A DNA stretch of 64,000 bases from Deltaproteobacteria bacterium (GCA_020853705.1 JADYYK010000131.1:1-64000), one strand, 5' to 3'; positions 15,365 to 24,188 are shown, numbered from the stretch's first letter. Notes: generated from the sequence alone by a model not told the origin. Numbers and translations: made by a program.

Positions 15365-16477
15365 CTACTGCGGCTTGGGTTTGCGCTGATACTTGTCGAC
15401 CGCGGCCTCGTGCTCGGCGCGCGTCTTCGAGAACACGTGGGTGCCGTCGTTCTTCGACACGAAGTACAGGAAGCCCGAGCCCTCGGGCTCCATCACGGCG
15501 GCCAGCGCCAGGCGGCCCGGGTTCGCGATGGGGCCCGGCGGCAGGCCGGTGTGCGTGTACGTGTTGTACGGGTTCTCGGGATCGTCGAGCTGCGCGCGCC
15601 GGATGCGCCCCTCGAACTTCTCGCACGCCTTCGACTTCGTGCTCAGCGCGGTGCAGCCGTACACGATGGTCGGGTCGGTCTGCAGCAGCTTGGGCTGGAA
15701 GTCGGGGTCGCGCAGGCGGTTCATGAACACCGCCGCGATGCGCGGGCGCTCGTCGGGCGCCGCGGTCTCCTTCTCGACCAGCGACGCCATGATGACGATC
15801 TGGTGGGTGTCCCACGAGAACTCCTGCTTCACCTTGGCCAGCGAGGCGGCGTGCTTGGCGGCCTCCTCGTCGTACACCGCGTGGTGGCGATCGATCATCT
15901 TGGCGAAGACCTGCGCCAGCGGCGTGCCGGGACGCACCCGGTAGGTGTCAGGGAACAGGTAGCCCTCCAGCGACGGCATCGGCGGCAGGCCGAGCTGCTT
16001 GATGACCTCGGGATCGCGCGCCGCCGCCAGCACCTCGGCGGGCGACTTCGCCAGCTTGACCCGGGTCAGCTCGGCGGCCAGCTCGAGCAGCCCCTTGCCC
16101 TCGCGCAGGATGAACTGGACGTCCTTGATCTCGACCAGGGGCACCGCGGGCGGGAACGACAGCGTCTGGATGACCTCCTCGGGCGTGAGGTCGTTGGCGA
16201 CCAGATAGGTCCCGGGCTGGATGCGCAGGCCATAGCGGCTGGCGTAGAAGGAGAACCAGCGCGGCCGCGTGATGACGCCAGCCTGCACCAGCAGGCGCGC
16301 CGCGTCGCGCACCTTGGCCCCCTTGGGGATGACGATCTTCTGCTTCTCACCCGAGCCGGCGTGGGCCTTGGTCGGGTACGTGTAGAAGCGATAGCCGTAG
16401 TAGCCGCCGATGATGACCGCGAGCGCCACGGTCCCCACGACGATCGACAGCGCGATCCTGAACGAACGTCGACTCAC
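15365..16477 (-). CDS. mltG: Endolytic murein transglycosylase MltG
   Basis: Inner-membrane YceG/MltG lytic transglycosylase of 370 residues that cuts nascent glycan strands and helps end chain polymerisation. It has one N-terminal membrane helix (about 8-28), a LysM-like region (IPKGAKVRDAARLL) and the catalytic domain with the Glu motif ASLVEKET (Glu near 234), DERPRIAAVFMNRL, LQTDPTIVYG and YNTYTHTGLPPGPIANPG. It ends about 90 bp from the prkA start on the same strand and is divergent from the response regulator. In many bacteria mltG adjoins ruvX, and ruvX lies nearby here (17318-17761). Confidence 0.95.
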   Translation of the reverse strand: MSRRSFRIALSIVVGTVALAVIIGGYYGYRFYTYPTKAHAGSGEKQKIVIPKGAKVRDAARLLVQAGVITRPRWFSFYASRYGLRIQPGTYLVANDLTPEEVIQTLSFPPAVPLVEIKDVQFILREGKGLLELAAELTRVKLAKSPAEVLAAARDPEVIKQLGLPPMPSLEGYLFPDTYRVRPGTPLAQVFAKMIDRHHAVYDEEAAKHAASLAKVKQEFSWDTHQIVIMASLVEKETAAPDERPRIAAVFMNRLRDPDFQPKLLQTDPTIVYGCTALSTKSKACEKFEGRIRRAQLDDPENPYNTYTHTGLPPGPIANPGRLALAAVMEPEGSGFLYFVSKNDGTHVFSKTRAEHEAAVDKYQRKPKPQ

Positions 16478-16544
16478 GCGCCTCCCCGTTTAGCCCAGGA
16501 ACGACCCGGATCCAACTTCCATTTCGTGCCGCCACCACGACTGG

Positions 16545-16579
16545 GGTAGCAATGCCGCGGTCAGCGCGGCAATGCTACC
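16545..16579. repeat. Long inverted repeat in the mltG/response-regulator divergent spacer
   Basis: Two 15-base arms (GGTAGCAATGCCGCG and CGCGGCAATGCTACC) pair with a single central mismatch around a 5-base loop GTCAG. As the genes on either side diverge, it is not an ordinary terminator. It could be an operator, a 5'-leader hairpin of one gene, or a REP-like element. Confidence 0.55.
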
Positions 16580-16663
16580 GCGTAGCGGCAAGGATGATCA
16601 GACGCAACTGATGAAAACTTTGTGAGCCAGCACCCGGCGCGGCAGTTGCAACACGCAGGAGTC

Positions 16664-17266
16664 ATGCGTTTTCTGGTTGTAGACGACAGCTACGAGGATC
16701 GCTCCCTGGTCGAGCGCGTGCTGAAGCGGAAGGGCTATCGGGCCACCTGTGTGTCGAGCGGCATGAAGGCAGTGGAGGCGCTGTATTCGGAGCGCTTCGA
16801 TGTCGCCCTGGTCGACCTCGGCATGCCCGGAATGACCGGCCAGGAGCTGATCCCGCTGCTCAGGCAGGCCGACCCCGAGCTGCGAGTGCTGGTGGTCAGC
16901 TCGTTCGACGATCGTCGCAACGTGCTCAGCGCCCTGCAGGCTGGCGCCGATGGCTATGTGCTCAAGACCGAGCTCGGCGACAAGCTGGGGCCGGCGCTGC
17001 AGGAGGTCATCGCGGGACAGAGCCCGATGAGCGGCGCCGTGGGCGCCATCCTGCTCAAGCACCTGCGCGCCAAGCTGGAGACCGACCAGGTCGTCGAGAT
17101 GGTCGCCGGCGAGCCCGAGCCCGAGGGCGAGGGCAACGACGTCGAGGTCCAGTCCGAGTCCGCCAACCAGGCCGGCATGGGCGCCGCGTCACAGCGCAAG
17201 ACGGTGCCCGGGATGCCCCGGGTGACCCTGGCGCGCATCAAGCTCGGCCGCGATCCCCAGGCCTGA
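16664..17266 (+). CDS. Response regulator receiver protein without DNA-binding domain
   Basis: A 200-residue protein with an intact receiver domain: acidic pair Asp7/Asp8, phospho-acceptor Asp51 in VALVDLGMPGMTG, Ser at 79/80 and Lys101. After the receiver it continues with a NarL/FixJ-like linker (ALQEVIAGQSPMSGAVGAILLKHLRAK), but the expected LuxR-type helix-turn-helix is missing and is replaced by an acidic, low-complexity tail. It may be a truncated NarL-type regulator or one that acts by protein contact. The ATG at 16664 follows CAGGAG; the earlier in-frame start at 16622 has no RBS. No histidine kinase is adjacent. Confidence 0.85.
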   Translation: MRFLVVDDSYEDRSLVERVLKRKGYRATCVSSGMKAVEALYSERFDVALVDLGMPGMTGQELIPLLRQADPELRVLVVSSFDDRRNVLSALQAGADGYVLKTELGDKLGPALQEVIAGQSPMSGAVGAILLKHLRAKLETDQVVEMVAGEPEPEGEGNDVEVQSESANQAGMGAASQRKTVPGMPRVTLARIKLGRDPQA

Positions 17267-17280
17267 TCAGGCTGGTCCGG

Positions 17281-17323
17281 GTCAGTCGTCAGTCGTCCAG
17301 TCGTCAGTCCTCAGTCGTCAGTC
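17281..17323. repeat. 7-bp tandem repeat covering the ruvX stop codon
   Basis: About six copies of GTCAGTC (two imperfect, one with an extra base) lie between the convergent response regulator and ruvX. On the ruvX strand the unit reads GACTGAC, and the last copy contains the ruvX TGA stop, so extra copies supply further stop codons. Confidence 0.85.
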
Positions 17324-17761
17324 GTCGTCGCTGCGGCTACGCAAGCTGTCGAGATAACCCTGCAAGATATAGGCGGCCGCCTGCTTGTCCACGACCTCCT
17401 TGCGGCGGGCGCGCGACAGATCGGCGTCGATCAGGACGCGCTCGACCGCGATGGTCGAGAAGCGCTCGTCCCAGGTCATGGTCACCACCGAGGGGTCGGG
17501 GCCGTAGGCCGCCTTGAGGGCGTCGACCAGGACCATCACGCGGCGAGCGCGGGGTCCGAGCTCGCCCTCGAGCGACAGCGGCAAACCGACCACGATCGTG
17601 GTGACCCCGGCATCACGGGCGCGCGACATGATGGCCTCCACGTCGGCCTGCGTGCCGCGCCGCATCAATTTCTCCAGCGGGTGGGCCGCCAGGCCCAGCT
17701 CGTCGGAGATGGCCAGACCGATGGTCTTGGAGCCGACGTCGAGGCCAAGCATGCGCGCCAT
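17318..17761 (-). CDS. ruvX: Putative pre-16S rRNA nuclease / YqgF (RuvX) family
   Basis: A 147-residue YqgF/RuvX RNase H-fold protein. In E. coli it is linked to 16S rRNA 5'-end processing and proposed as a Holliday-junction resolvase. Signatures are MLGLDVGSKTIGLAISD with the first catalytic Asp, VVGLPLSLEGE, DERFST and DKQAAAYILQGYLD with the last catalytic Asp. I chose the ATG at 17761 because the family begins within a few residues of the GLDVG strand; the upstream open frame is low in similarity. It is convergent with the response regulator, and its 3' end is a heptamer repeat. Confidence 0.92.
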   Translation of the reverse strand: MARMLGLDVGSKTIGLAISDELGLAAHPLEKLMRRGTQADVEAIMSRARDAGVTTIVVGLPLSLEGELGPRARRVMVLVDALKAAYGPDPSVVTMTWDERFSTIAVERVLIDADLSRARRKEVVDKQAAAYILQGYLDSLRSRSDDD

Positions 17762-17901
17762 GTGATCCAGCTTGCCACACTTTTTCCTTTGGTTGTCACT
17801 GGTTGGAGGTGTGACCTGGATGCCCCTTGCGTGCCGCGTCACCTTGTTGAAACATTGGGGCGGTATTCCGTCATTTGACGACGGACAAGGAGGCGAACGA
17901 G

Positions 17902-18060
17902 ATGCGTAGTTGGATTAAGCGAGTGGTTCTGCTGTGCGCGCTGGTGGTCGGTGCTTCGGCCTTTGCCGGCTGCGGCGACGATGACGACGGCGTGACCCCG
18001 GACGGCAGCGTCACGACCCCCGATTCGTCGGTGACCGTGGACGCGAGCGCCCGCGACTAG
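17902..18060 (+). CDS. Small lipoprotein, 52 aa
   Basis: A 52-residue peptide with a positively charged start (MRSWIKR), a hydrophobic core and the lipobox AFAGC, followed by GDDDDG and a Thr/Ser/Asp-rich tail. It is an outer-membrane or inner-membrane lipoprotein of unknown role. AAGGAGG precedes the ATG at good spacing, and a strong hairpin follows the stop, so it looks like an independent short transcript. A short CGTCA-TT-TGACG palindrome lies just upstream (17869-17880). The acidic residues after Cys are common in myxobacterial lipoproteins. Confidence 0.72.
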   Translation: MRSWIKRVVLLCALVVGASAFAGCGDDDDGVTPDGSVTTPDSSVTVDASARD

Positions 18061-18073
18061 GGCAATCAACAAG

Positions 18074-18115
18074 AGCGGGGCGGCGGCCGTCTTTGATGAC
18101 GACCGCCGCCCCGCT
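18074..18115 (+). terminator. Strong GC-rich hairpin after the small lipoprotein gene
   Basis: Arms 18074-18086 (AGCGGGGCGGCGG) and 18103-18115 pair perfectly, and the inner bases extend the stem to about 18 bp with one mismatch and a TTTGAT loop. It starts 13 bases after the stop. It lacks a T tract but is stable enough to be a terminator or mRNA-protecting stem. Confidence 0.65.
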
Positions 18116-18149
18116 TGCATTTCGGGGTGGCCCTCCCGAAGATGCCGCC

Positions 18150-18464
18150 ATGAGCGACCCCGCCGGCACGCCGCCCGCCTCGACGCCCCCCGCAGGTCCG
18201 CAGATCCAGCTGCAGATCGATGAAGCCATCGCGCAGGGCATGTACACCAACCTGGTCCTGATCAACCACGCCGAGAACGAGTTCGTCCTCGACTTCGCGT
18301 TCCTGCAGCCACAGAACCCGGTGGCCAAGGTGCGCGCGCGCCTGATCTCGTCGCCGCGCCACACCAAGCGGCTGCTGGAGGCGCTGGCCAACAACGTGGC
18401 GCGCTACGAGGAGCGCTTCGGCCCCATCGACCCGGGCACCGAGCCAACTCCCTCGTTTCATTGA
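18150..18464 (+). CDS. DUF3467 domain protein
   Basis: A 104-residue protein of the DUF3467 family, recognisable from QLQIDEAIAQGMYTNLVLINHAENEFVLDFAF, then KVRARLISSPRHTKRLLEALANNVARYEERFG. The function is unknown; the family is small, soluble and widespread. The Pro-rich first 20 residues are a non-conserved extension. The ATG at 18150 gives the usual length. Its TGA stop forms one end of a hairpin shared with the convergent ldcA gene. Confidence 0.85.
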   Translation: MSDPAGTPPASTPPAGPQIQLQIDEAIAQGMYTNLVLINHAENEFVLDFAFLQPQNPVAKVRARLISSPRHTKRLLEALANNVARYEERFGPIDPGTEPTPSFH

Positions 18465-18491
18465 GCGGGGCCGGGCCGCGGGCCTCGCTCA
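18462..18491. terminator. Hairpin whose two ends are the convergent stop codons
   Basis: Arms 18462-18472 (TGAGCGGGGCC) and 18481-18491 (GGCCTCGCTCA) pair over 11 bp with one mismatch. The first three bases are the DUF3467 gene's TGA and the last three are the stop of ldcA on the other strand. Confidence 0.5.
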
Positions 18492-19403
18492 GGCGACCGC
18501 GGCCTGGTCGAACACCAGCGCGCCCGCCTCCAGGTGGGCACGCCCCCCGAAGGGTAGCGCGACGTTGCGCTCGCCATGGCCGACGGGCAGCCCGCCCAGC
18601 AGCGGCAGGTGCAGCTCGCGCGCACGCTCGAGCAGGACCTCGCGGGCGGTCACCGGCGGTGCCCCGGTCGCGGGATCGCAGCGCAGGAAGTCGCCCAGGG
18701 CCAGCCCGGCGACCTGGCCCAGGCCACCCGCCTGCTCGAGGTGGGTCAGCGTGCGGTCGATGCGGTAGGGGCGCTCCTCGACGTCCTCGGCGAACAGCAG
18801 CGCGCCCTGCAGCGGCAGCGCCCACGGCGTGCCGAGCAGGCGGCTGAGCAACTCGAGGTTGCCCCCCAGCAGCGGCCCGGCGGCGCTGCCCGGCAGCCAG
18901 CTCTCACCCGCCAGCGGGGGTGGCGGAGTGGGCCGCTCCAGGAGCTCGAACAGCGCGCGCTGGTCGCCGGCAGGCAGCCGACCGAGCTGCGTCACCACCG
19001 GCCCATGGACGCCGCGCACGCCGGCGGTCAGCGCCCACGCCAGCAGGAACGTGATGTCGGAGAAGCCGACCAGCAGCTTGGGATCGGCGCGCAGCGGCGC
19101 CGGATCGAGCCAGGGCAGCAGGCGCGAGGCGCCATAGCCGCCGCGAGCGCAGAACACCGCGCGCACGTCGGGATCGGCCAGGTGACGGTGCAGCTCCTCG
19201 GCGCGGCGATCGTCGTCGCCAGCGAACAGCCCGGCACGCGCGAAGATCCCGGTCTCCTCCGAGGTGTCGACCACCACGCGATAGCGCGCCTCCAGCAGCG
19301 CCAGCCCGGCGGCGACGGCACCCGGGGACACCGGCCCCGAGGGCGCGATGACGGCGACCCGATCGCCGGGCCGCAGCCGCGGCGGCGCGCTCGCGCTCAG
19401 CAA
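18489..19403 (-). CDS. ldcA: LD-carboxypeptidase (S66 family, LdcA/MccF type)
   Basis: A 304-residue serine peptidase of family S66 that removes terminal D-alanine from tetrapeptide stems in murein recycling; MccF-type members cleave microcin C instead. Seen: the RPGDRVAVIAPSGPV N-terminus, ARGGYGASRLLPWLD, the nucleophile motif LVGFSDITFL, the Glu segment EDVEERPYRIDR and the His motif PVGHGERN, so the Ser-Glu-His triad is present. The start is TTG at 19403 (no ATG/GTG between it and the upstream stop), preceded by GGGGA. It follows the PilZ-like gene by 22 bp. Confidence 0.92.
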   Translation of the reverse strand: MLSASAPPRLRPGDRVAVIAPSGPVSPGAVAAGLALLEARYRVVVDTSEETGIFARAGLFAGDDDRRAEELHRHLADPDVRAVFCARGGYGASRLLPWLDPAPLRADPKLLVGFSDITFLLAWALTAGVRGVHGPVVTQLGRLPAGDQRALFELLERPTPPPPLAGESWLPGSAAGPLLGGNLELLSRLLGTPWALPLQGALLFAEDVEERPYRIDRTLTHLEQAGGLGQVAGLALGDFLRCDPATGAPPVTAREVLLERARELHLPLLGGLPVGHGERNVALPFGGRAHLEAGALVFDQAAVA

Positions 19404-19425
19404 GGGGTCCCCCAGCTGGCGCAGC

Positions 19426-20175
19426 TCACCGACCGATCAGCGTGTTGCGACGCTTGCGGCCGCCCTTACCGCCCTTCTTGCCGCCGCCAGGTCCGTCACC
19501 CTCGACCTCGAGCTCCTTGAGGTTGACCTTGTCGTCTCCGTCGCCCTTGTCCTTGGCACCACCGATGACCGCGACCGGCACCGACATCACCGACTGCTTG
19601 CGCGCTGGCGCTGAGGGCGGAATCTCGACGTCGTCGGCGACCCGCTTGTCTTCGGCTGGCGCTGGCGCTGGCGCTGGCGCTGGCGCTGCCGCGGCCGCTG
19701 GCGCCGCCGCTGGCCCCAGCGCCGCGGCCACCGCCGCGACAGAGGCCGCCGACGCGGCCGACGCGCCTGCCGCGGCCGCTGGCGCCACCGCCACCGGCCC
19801 GGACCCCGAACCCGCCCCCGCCAGCGCCGCGGCCAGCGCGGCACCGGAGGCGCTGCTCAGCGGCTGCGTGGCCACCATCGGGACGGCCTCGGGCGCCGAC
19901 ACCTCGGGGAACGCGACCACCACGTCGGTGCGCCCGACCACCTTGACCTGGGCCCCGGCGCGCCCGGTCTCGGTCACGCGCAGCACCTTGGCGACCAGCG
20001 CGCGAGCATCGTCGACCGGCGGCGTATCGGCCCAGTGCAGCACGATCTCGGTGCCTACCGGCATGGGCTGTTCGACCTCGACGAAGCCTCCATCGCCCTC
20101 GGGCACCCAGCGCGCCCCGCGCGAGATGGCCAGACCTCGGTAGCTCACGTTGACGGCAGCCGATGCGCGCTCCAT
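19426..20175 (-). CDS. PilZ-like N-terminal domain protein with Ala/Pro-rich low-complexity region
   Basis: A 249-residue protein. Residues 1-95 form a small beta domain (SYRGLAISRGARWVPEGDGGFVEVEQPMPVGTEIVLHW...AKVLRVTETGRAGAQVKVV) resembling PilZ-type beta barrels in layout. The full c-di-GMP motif RxxxR...D/NxSxxG is not evident, so binding is doubtful. Residues about 100-190 are Ala-rich with an (AP)n stretch encoded by a hexamer repeat. The C-terminus is basic (GGKKGGKGGRKRRN). The start at 20175 faces the divergent acyltransferase across only 45 bp. PilZ assignment is tentative; it may simply be a myxobacterial orphan. Confidence 0.55.
   Translation of the reverse strand: MERASAAVNVSYRGLAISRGARWVPEGDGGFVEVEQPMPVGTEIVLHWADTPPVDDARALVAKVLRVTETGRAGAQVKVVGRTDVVVAFPEVSAPEAVPMVATQPLSSASGAALAAALAGAGSGSGPVAVAPAAAAGASAASAASVAAVAAALGPAAAPAAAAAPAPAPAPAPAEDKRVADDVEIPPSAPARKQSVMSVPVAVIGGAKDKGDGDDKVNLKELEVEGDGPGGGKKGGKGGRKRRNTLIGR
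19655..19690. repeat. Hexamer repeat encoding Ala-Pro
   Basis: About five to six copies of GCTGGC in tandem inside the PilZ-like gene encode, on the - strand, an (Ala-Pro)n linker. The unit length is a multiple of three, so copy number can vary without frameshift. Confidence 0.75.
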
Positions 20176-20183
20176 ACCCCGAC

Positions 20184-20189
20184 ATTACA
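20184..20189 (-). promoter_or_regulatory. -10-like TGTAAT close to the PilZ-like gene start
   Basis: Read on the - strand the hexamer is TGTAAT (5/6 to TATAAT). A start site seven bases from its end would fall at 20177, leaving a two-base leader before the ATG at 20175. No clear -35 is seen. Confidence 0.35.
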
Positions 20190-20212
20190 ACGGATCGCGA
20201 CCGATGTATCCT
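20184..20212 (+). promoter_or_regulatory. Candidate promoter giving a near-leaderless acyltransferase mRNA
   Basis: ATTACA (20184-20189) and TATCCT (20207-20212) are 17 bases apart, each 4/6 to the sigma-70 consensus. The predicted start near 20219 lies two bases before the ATG at 20221, and there is no Shine-Dalgarno sequence. Confidence 0.4.
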
Positions 20213-20220
20213 CCCGGGCC

Positions 20221-21075
20221 ATGAGCGAGGGTGGGTGGCTGAAGTCGCGACTGACACGCTGGGTGGATCGCCGCCTGGGCGACGACGGCAACGCGCGCAT
20301 GCAGGCGCTGACCACACGCGAGAACGAGTTCGGCTTCGACGCCTTCGGCTTCAACAAGGAGGACGCCAAGGTCGCGGCGCTGTTCGCGCGCTTCCTGTAT
20401 CGCGACTACTTCCGCGTCGAGTGCCACGGCATCGAGAAGGTGCCGCCCGGCCGCGTTCTATTGATCTCGAACCACTCCGGGCAGCTGCCCTTCGACGGCG
20501 TCGTCATCGGCGGCGCCATGCTGTTCGAGGCCACGCGCCCGCGCATGGTGCGCGCCATGGTCGAGAAGTTCATCCCCAACCTGCCCTTCGCGTCCTACCT
20601 CTTCAACCGCTGGGGCCAGATCACGGGCACGCCCGAGAACTGCCAGCGCCTGCTGGAGTCCGACGAGGCCATCCTGGTCTTCCCCGAAGGCGCCAAGGGG
20701 ATCTCGAAGCCCTACTCCAAGCGCTACCAGTTGCAGGATTTCGGCCTCGGCTTCATGCGCCTGGCGCTCAAGACCGGCACCCCCATCGTGCCCATCGCGG
20801 TGGTCGGCGCCGAGGAGCAGGCGCCAGCCTTCAACCTGCGCCCGCTGGCCAGGCTGCTGGGCACGCCGGCCTTCCCGGTGATGCCGTTTCCGCCGTTCTT
20901 TCCCATCGTCCCGCTGCCGACCAAGTACCGCATCTACTTCGGTGATCCGCAGCTGCACGAGGGCGATCCCGACGACGACGACGACGAGCTGGCCATCAAG
21001 GTCAAGGCGGTCAAGAACTCGATCGCGTCGATGCTCCACGTCGGCCTGCAAGAGCGCAAGCACGTGTTCTGGTAG
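20221..21075 (+). CDS. Lysophospholipid/glycerolipid acyltransferase family protein
   Basis: A 284-residue PlsC-superfamily protein, membrane-associated, transferring acyl chains to a glycerol-phosphate or other lipid acceptor. The catalytic block is SNHSGQLPFD (about 83-92), where His and Asp are six residues apart rather than the usual four, a known variant in one branch of the family. FPEGAKGISK (about 155) is the acceptor-binding EG motif. Acceptor and acyl donor are not predictable. It ends 8 bp before the SDR gene, so the two are likely co-transcribed. The ATG lacks an RBS but sits just behind a -10-like hexamer. Confidence 0.88.
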   Translation: MSEGGWLKSRLTRWVDRRLGDDGNARMQALTTRENEFGFDAFGFNKEDAKVAALFARFLYRDYFRVECHGIEKVPPGRVLLISNHSGQLPFDGVVIGGAMLFEATRPRMVRAMVEKFIPNLPFASYLFNRWGQITGTPENCQRLLESDEAILVFPEGAKGISKPYSKRYQLQDFGLGFMRLALKTGTPIVPIAVVGAEEQAPAFNLRPLARLLGTPAFPVMPFPPFFPIVPLPTKYRIYFGDPQLHEGDPDDDDDELAIKVKAVKNSIASMLHVGLQERKHVFW

Positions 21076-21083
21076 AACAGCCC

Positions 21084-22148
<1,065 letters not shown>

Positions 22149-22243
22149 GACCGGTCGGGTCTGGCGGGGCTGGCGAGGGCTGGCCCGGCAGGTGGCAAAG
22201 GGCCAGATCGGGAACCTCGGGCGTGCGTAAGCGTGAAGGTCGG

Positions 22244-22262
22244 TTCACGGTAGGACCGTGAA
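22244..22262. repeat. Perfect inverted repeat TTCACGGT/ACCGTGAA
   Basis: Eight-base arms around AGG, about 95 bases after the SDR gene stop and 240 bases before the next gene. It could be an operator or part of an RNA hairpin. Confidence 0.45.
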
Positions 22263-22415
22263 GAGTGAGAAGCGGCGGCACACCCCCCTGTGCTCGGGAG
22301 TGACGGCTGGTGAGCAGGTGGGGTGTCGAAGATCGAGCGCCCAGCGGTGATGACCGACCAATCTGTGCGGCAGATCATCGTGGGGCGGTCGCCAACGGGA
22401 TGAAATCAACCGACC

Positions 22416-22443
22416 TTGACGTATGGCAGCGCTGGCACATGAT
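22416..22443 (+). promoter_or_regulatory. Candidate sigma-70-type promoter for the Cys-rich lipoprotein
   Basis: TTGACG (5/6) and CATGAT (4/6) are separated by 16 bases, about 60 bases upstream of the start codon. GGAGG precedes the ATG at 22503, giving a conventional leader. Confidence 0.4.
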
Positions 22444-22502
22444 TCGCAGAGGGTCCTGACCGCGCTGAGAGTCGTTTTCGCAGGTCCCAACGGAGGCATC
22501 GG

Positions 22503-23570
22503 ATGCGTCGTCTGGCCATGACAGTGGTGATTGGACTCGTGGGCGCCCTGGGCGGCTGCGACATGTACCTGGGTGAGCACAGGAACGGCGACTGGCGCCA
22601 GTACTGTGACGAGACCGGGTGCTACACCTGCGACGACTACGGCTGCTACAGCGACGGCAACGGGGGGCGCCCGCGCGCCATCCCGGGCGAGTCGTGTACC
22701 AGCAACGCCGACTGTGCCGCCGGCTGCTACTGCGAGCCGGGCGCCAGCGGCGCGGGCGGCGCGTGCGCCGAGGCCGGCTTCTGCAACGACCAGAGCGACT
22801 GCGCCGGCGGCATGGTGTGCGAGGTCGCGCGCCAGTCGTGCGTGCCCCCGGGCACCATGAACCCGCCCGCCTGCAAGAGCGACCTGGACTGCACCGGCAG
22901 CGACCACTGCGACGTGGCCACCGGGAGCTGCGGCCCTGGCGGCATGTGCGGCATGAACGGCAACCCGATGGGCAACGCCTGTGACGCCAGCGGGATGTGC
23001 CCGACCGGCCAGAACTGCTGCAACGGCACCTGCTACGCCCCGACGCCGCCGCCCGCGACGTGCACCTTCGACGCCCAGTGCGGCACCGGTCGCACCTGCG
23101 TCAACGCGGTCTGCGTGGCCAGGTGCACGGCCGACGCGGACTGCGGCACCGGCCAGGCCTGCGGCGCCGCCGGGCGCTGCGTGCCCGACGCGACCCCACC
23201 GGGCGAGTGCGTGTACGACCGCGACTGCGGCAACGGCAAGACCTGCATCAACGCGACCTGCCACACCAACTGCAGCGCCGACGCCGACTGCACCGACGCC
23301 CAGGACATGTGCGACCGCGGCATCTGCAAGCCCGACAACCGCTCGCGTCCGCAGTGCCGCGTCAACGCCGACTGCAGCGGCGGTCAGGACTGCGTCAACG
23401 CGGTGTGCCGCAAGGGCTGCACCGTGCCGGTCGACTGCGCCAACTGCGAGGACGGCCCCATCTGCGACCGTGGCTACTGCCACACCTCGAACGAGGTCAC
23501 CCCGATGTGCAGCTCCAACGCGCAGTGCAGCGGCGGCAACTCCTGTGTCGACGCCATGTGCGCCCCGTAG
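22503..23570 (+). CDS. Cysteine-rich repeat lipoprotein
   Basis: A 355-residue predicted surface lipoprotein (LGGC, lipidated Cys near residue 19), extremely rich in Cys. The body is a series of repeats of about 35 residues of the form C-x5-C-xGxxC-xxxxC (for example C.SNADCAAGCYC, C.TADADCGTGQACG, C.NADCSGGQDCVNAVC), resembling Dickkopf-like or EGF-like disulfide modules common in myxobacterial secreted proteins. No catalytic motif is present, so adhesion or structural roles are likely but unproven. It has its own promoter candidate and RBS (GGAGG). Confidence 0.8.
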   Translation: MRRLAMTVVIGLVGALGGCDMYLGEHRNGDWRQYCDETGCYTCDDYGCYSDGNGGRPRAIPGESCTSNADCAAGCYCEPGASGAGGACAEAGFCNDQSDCAGGMVCEVARQSCVPPGTMNPPACKSDLDCTGSDHCDVATGSCGPGGMCGMNGNPMGNACDASGMCPTGQNCCNGTCYAPTPPPATCTFDAQCGTGRTCVNAVCVARCTADADCGTGQACGAAGRCVPDATPPGECVYDRDCGNGKTCINATCHTNCSADADCTDAQDMCDRGICKPDNRSRPQCRVNADCSGGQDCVNAVCRKGCTVPVDCANCEDGPICDRGYCHTSNEVTPMCSSNAQCSGGNSCVDAMCAP

Positions 23571-23684
23571 GTCCGCCACCCCGGATTCTCCGAGCATTCC
23601 CGAGCTGACTGCGGCGCAGGTTCCGCATCCAGCCCCGGTTGAGAGCGCCGCCCACGGACGTGAGGCGGCGTTTTCGTTTTCGGC

Positions 23685-23690
23685 TATCCT
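23685..23690 (+). promoter_or_regulatory. -10-like TATCCT placing +1 on the start codon
   Basis: TATCCT (4/6) ends at 23690, so a start seven bases on falls exactly on the A of the ATG at 23697. No Shine-Dalgarno sequence is present. The -35 region is not obvious. Confidence 0.3.
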
Positions 23691-23696
23691 GTGGCC

Positions 23697-24170
23697 ATGG
23701 CGATGGCGATGGCACTCCCGCGGGGCTTCGAGTTCACCGAGACGATGGCCGGCACCTACCACCTGAGCGGGCAGCCGTCGGAGCAGCGGCGCTTCTCGTT
23801 CACGGTCACGGCGCACGCCGAGGATCTGGTGCGTCACCTGCGCGACGGCATGGCGCGGCTGACCGGCACCCTGGAGATGGAGGGCTTCGCCGACGAGGTC
23901 CCGCTCGAGGGCACCATCGAGATCCAGCCCCTGACCAAGAAGATCATCCGCTACGAGTTCGCCTTCGTCGGCAACGACGGCGAGCCGTACCGCTTCGCGG
24001 GGCAGAAGGACATCCAGTACCGCCACCTGATGACCTCGTGGACCACGCTGCCGGGGTCGGTCTATGACGGCCGCGGCGAGGAGATCGCGCGCGCGCGCAC
24101 CCGCTTCGACGCCAAGAACGACCTGATGCCGTGGCTGGCGTCGTTCCGCCTGGTCGGCCGCCCGGCGTAG
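23697..24170 (+). CDS. Conserved hypothetical protein, 157 aa
   Basis: No family identified with confidence. It is a soluble beta-rich protein beginning with an Ala-Met repeat (ATGGCG copies), so the start is ambiguous among GTG 23691 and ATG 23697, 23703 and 23709. The body starts GFEFTETMAGTYHL and contains FAGQKDIQYRHLMTSWTTLPG. It reads like a small lipocalin- or jelly-roll-like domain, but this is appearance only. It converges with the next gene, with 18 bp between stops, where TAG and CTA flank a short GC-rich inverted repeat. Confidence 0.65.
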   Translation: MAMAMALPRGFEFTETMAGTYHLSGQPSEQRRFSFTVTAHAEDLVRHLRDGMARLTGTLEMEGFADEVPLEGTIEIQPLTKKIIRYEFAFVGNDGEPYRFAGQKDIQYRHLMTSWTTLPGSVYDGRGEEIARARTRFDAKNDLMPWLASFRLVGRPA

Positions 24171-24188
24171 CTGCGCCCGGCCGCGGCG

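Larger units (their letters stand above)
22149..22502. other. 354-bp intergenic region with hairpin and candidate promoter
   Basis: No coding gene is credible here. It holds a perfect inverted repeat at 22244-22262 (TTCACGGT-AGG-ACCGTGAA) and a promoter candidate at 22416-22443 directed at the Cys-rich lipoprotein gene. The rest shows no structure I can name; a small RNA cannot be excluded. Confidence 0.5.

Noticed and set aside
20221..21075. Calling this acyltransferase PlsC
   Set aside because: The His-Asp spacing and the FPEGAKG motif differ from true PlsC, and a better PlsC is at 60923-61660, so only the superfamily is named.
22245..24026. Open frame of 593 codons on the - strand opposite the Cys-rich lipoprotein
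   Set aside because: Low-complexity Ala/Val/Gly/His translation caused by high GC; the + strand has signal peptide, RBS and regular Cys repeats.
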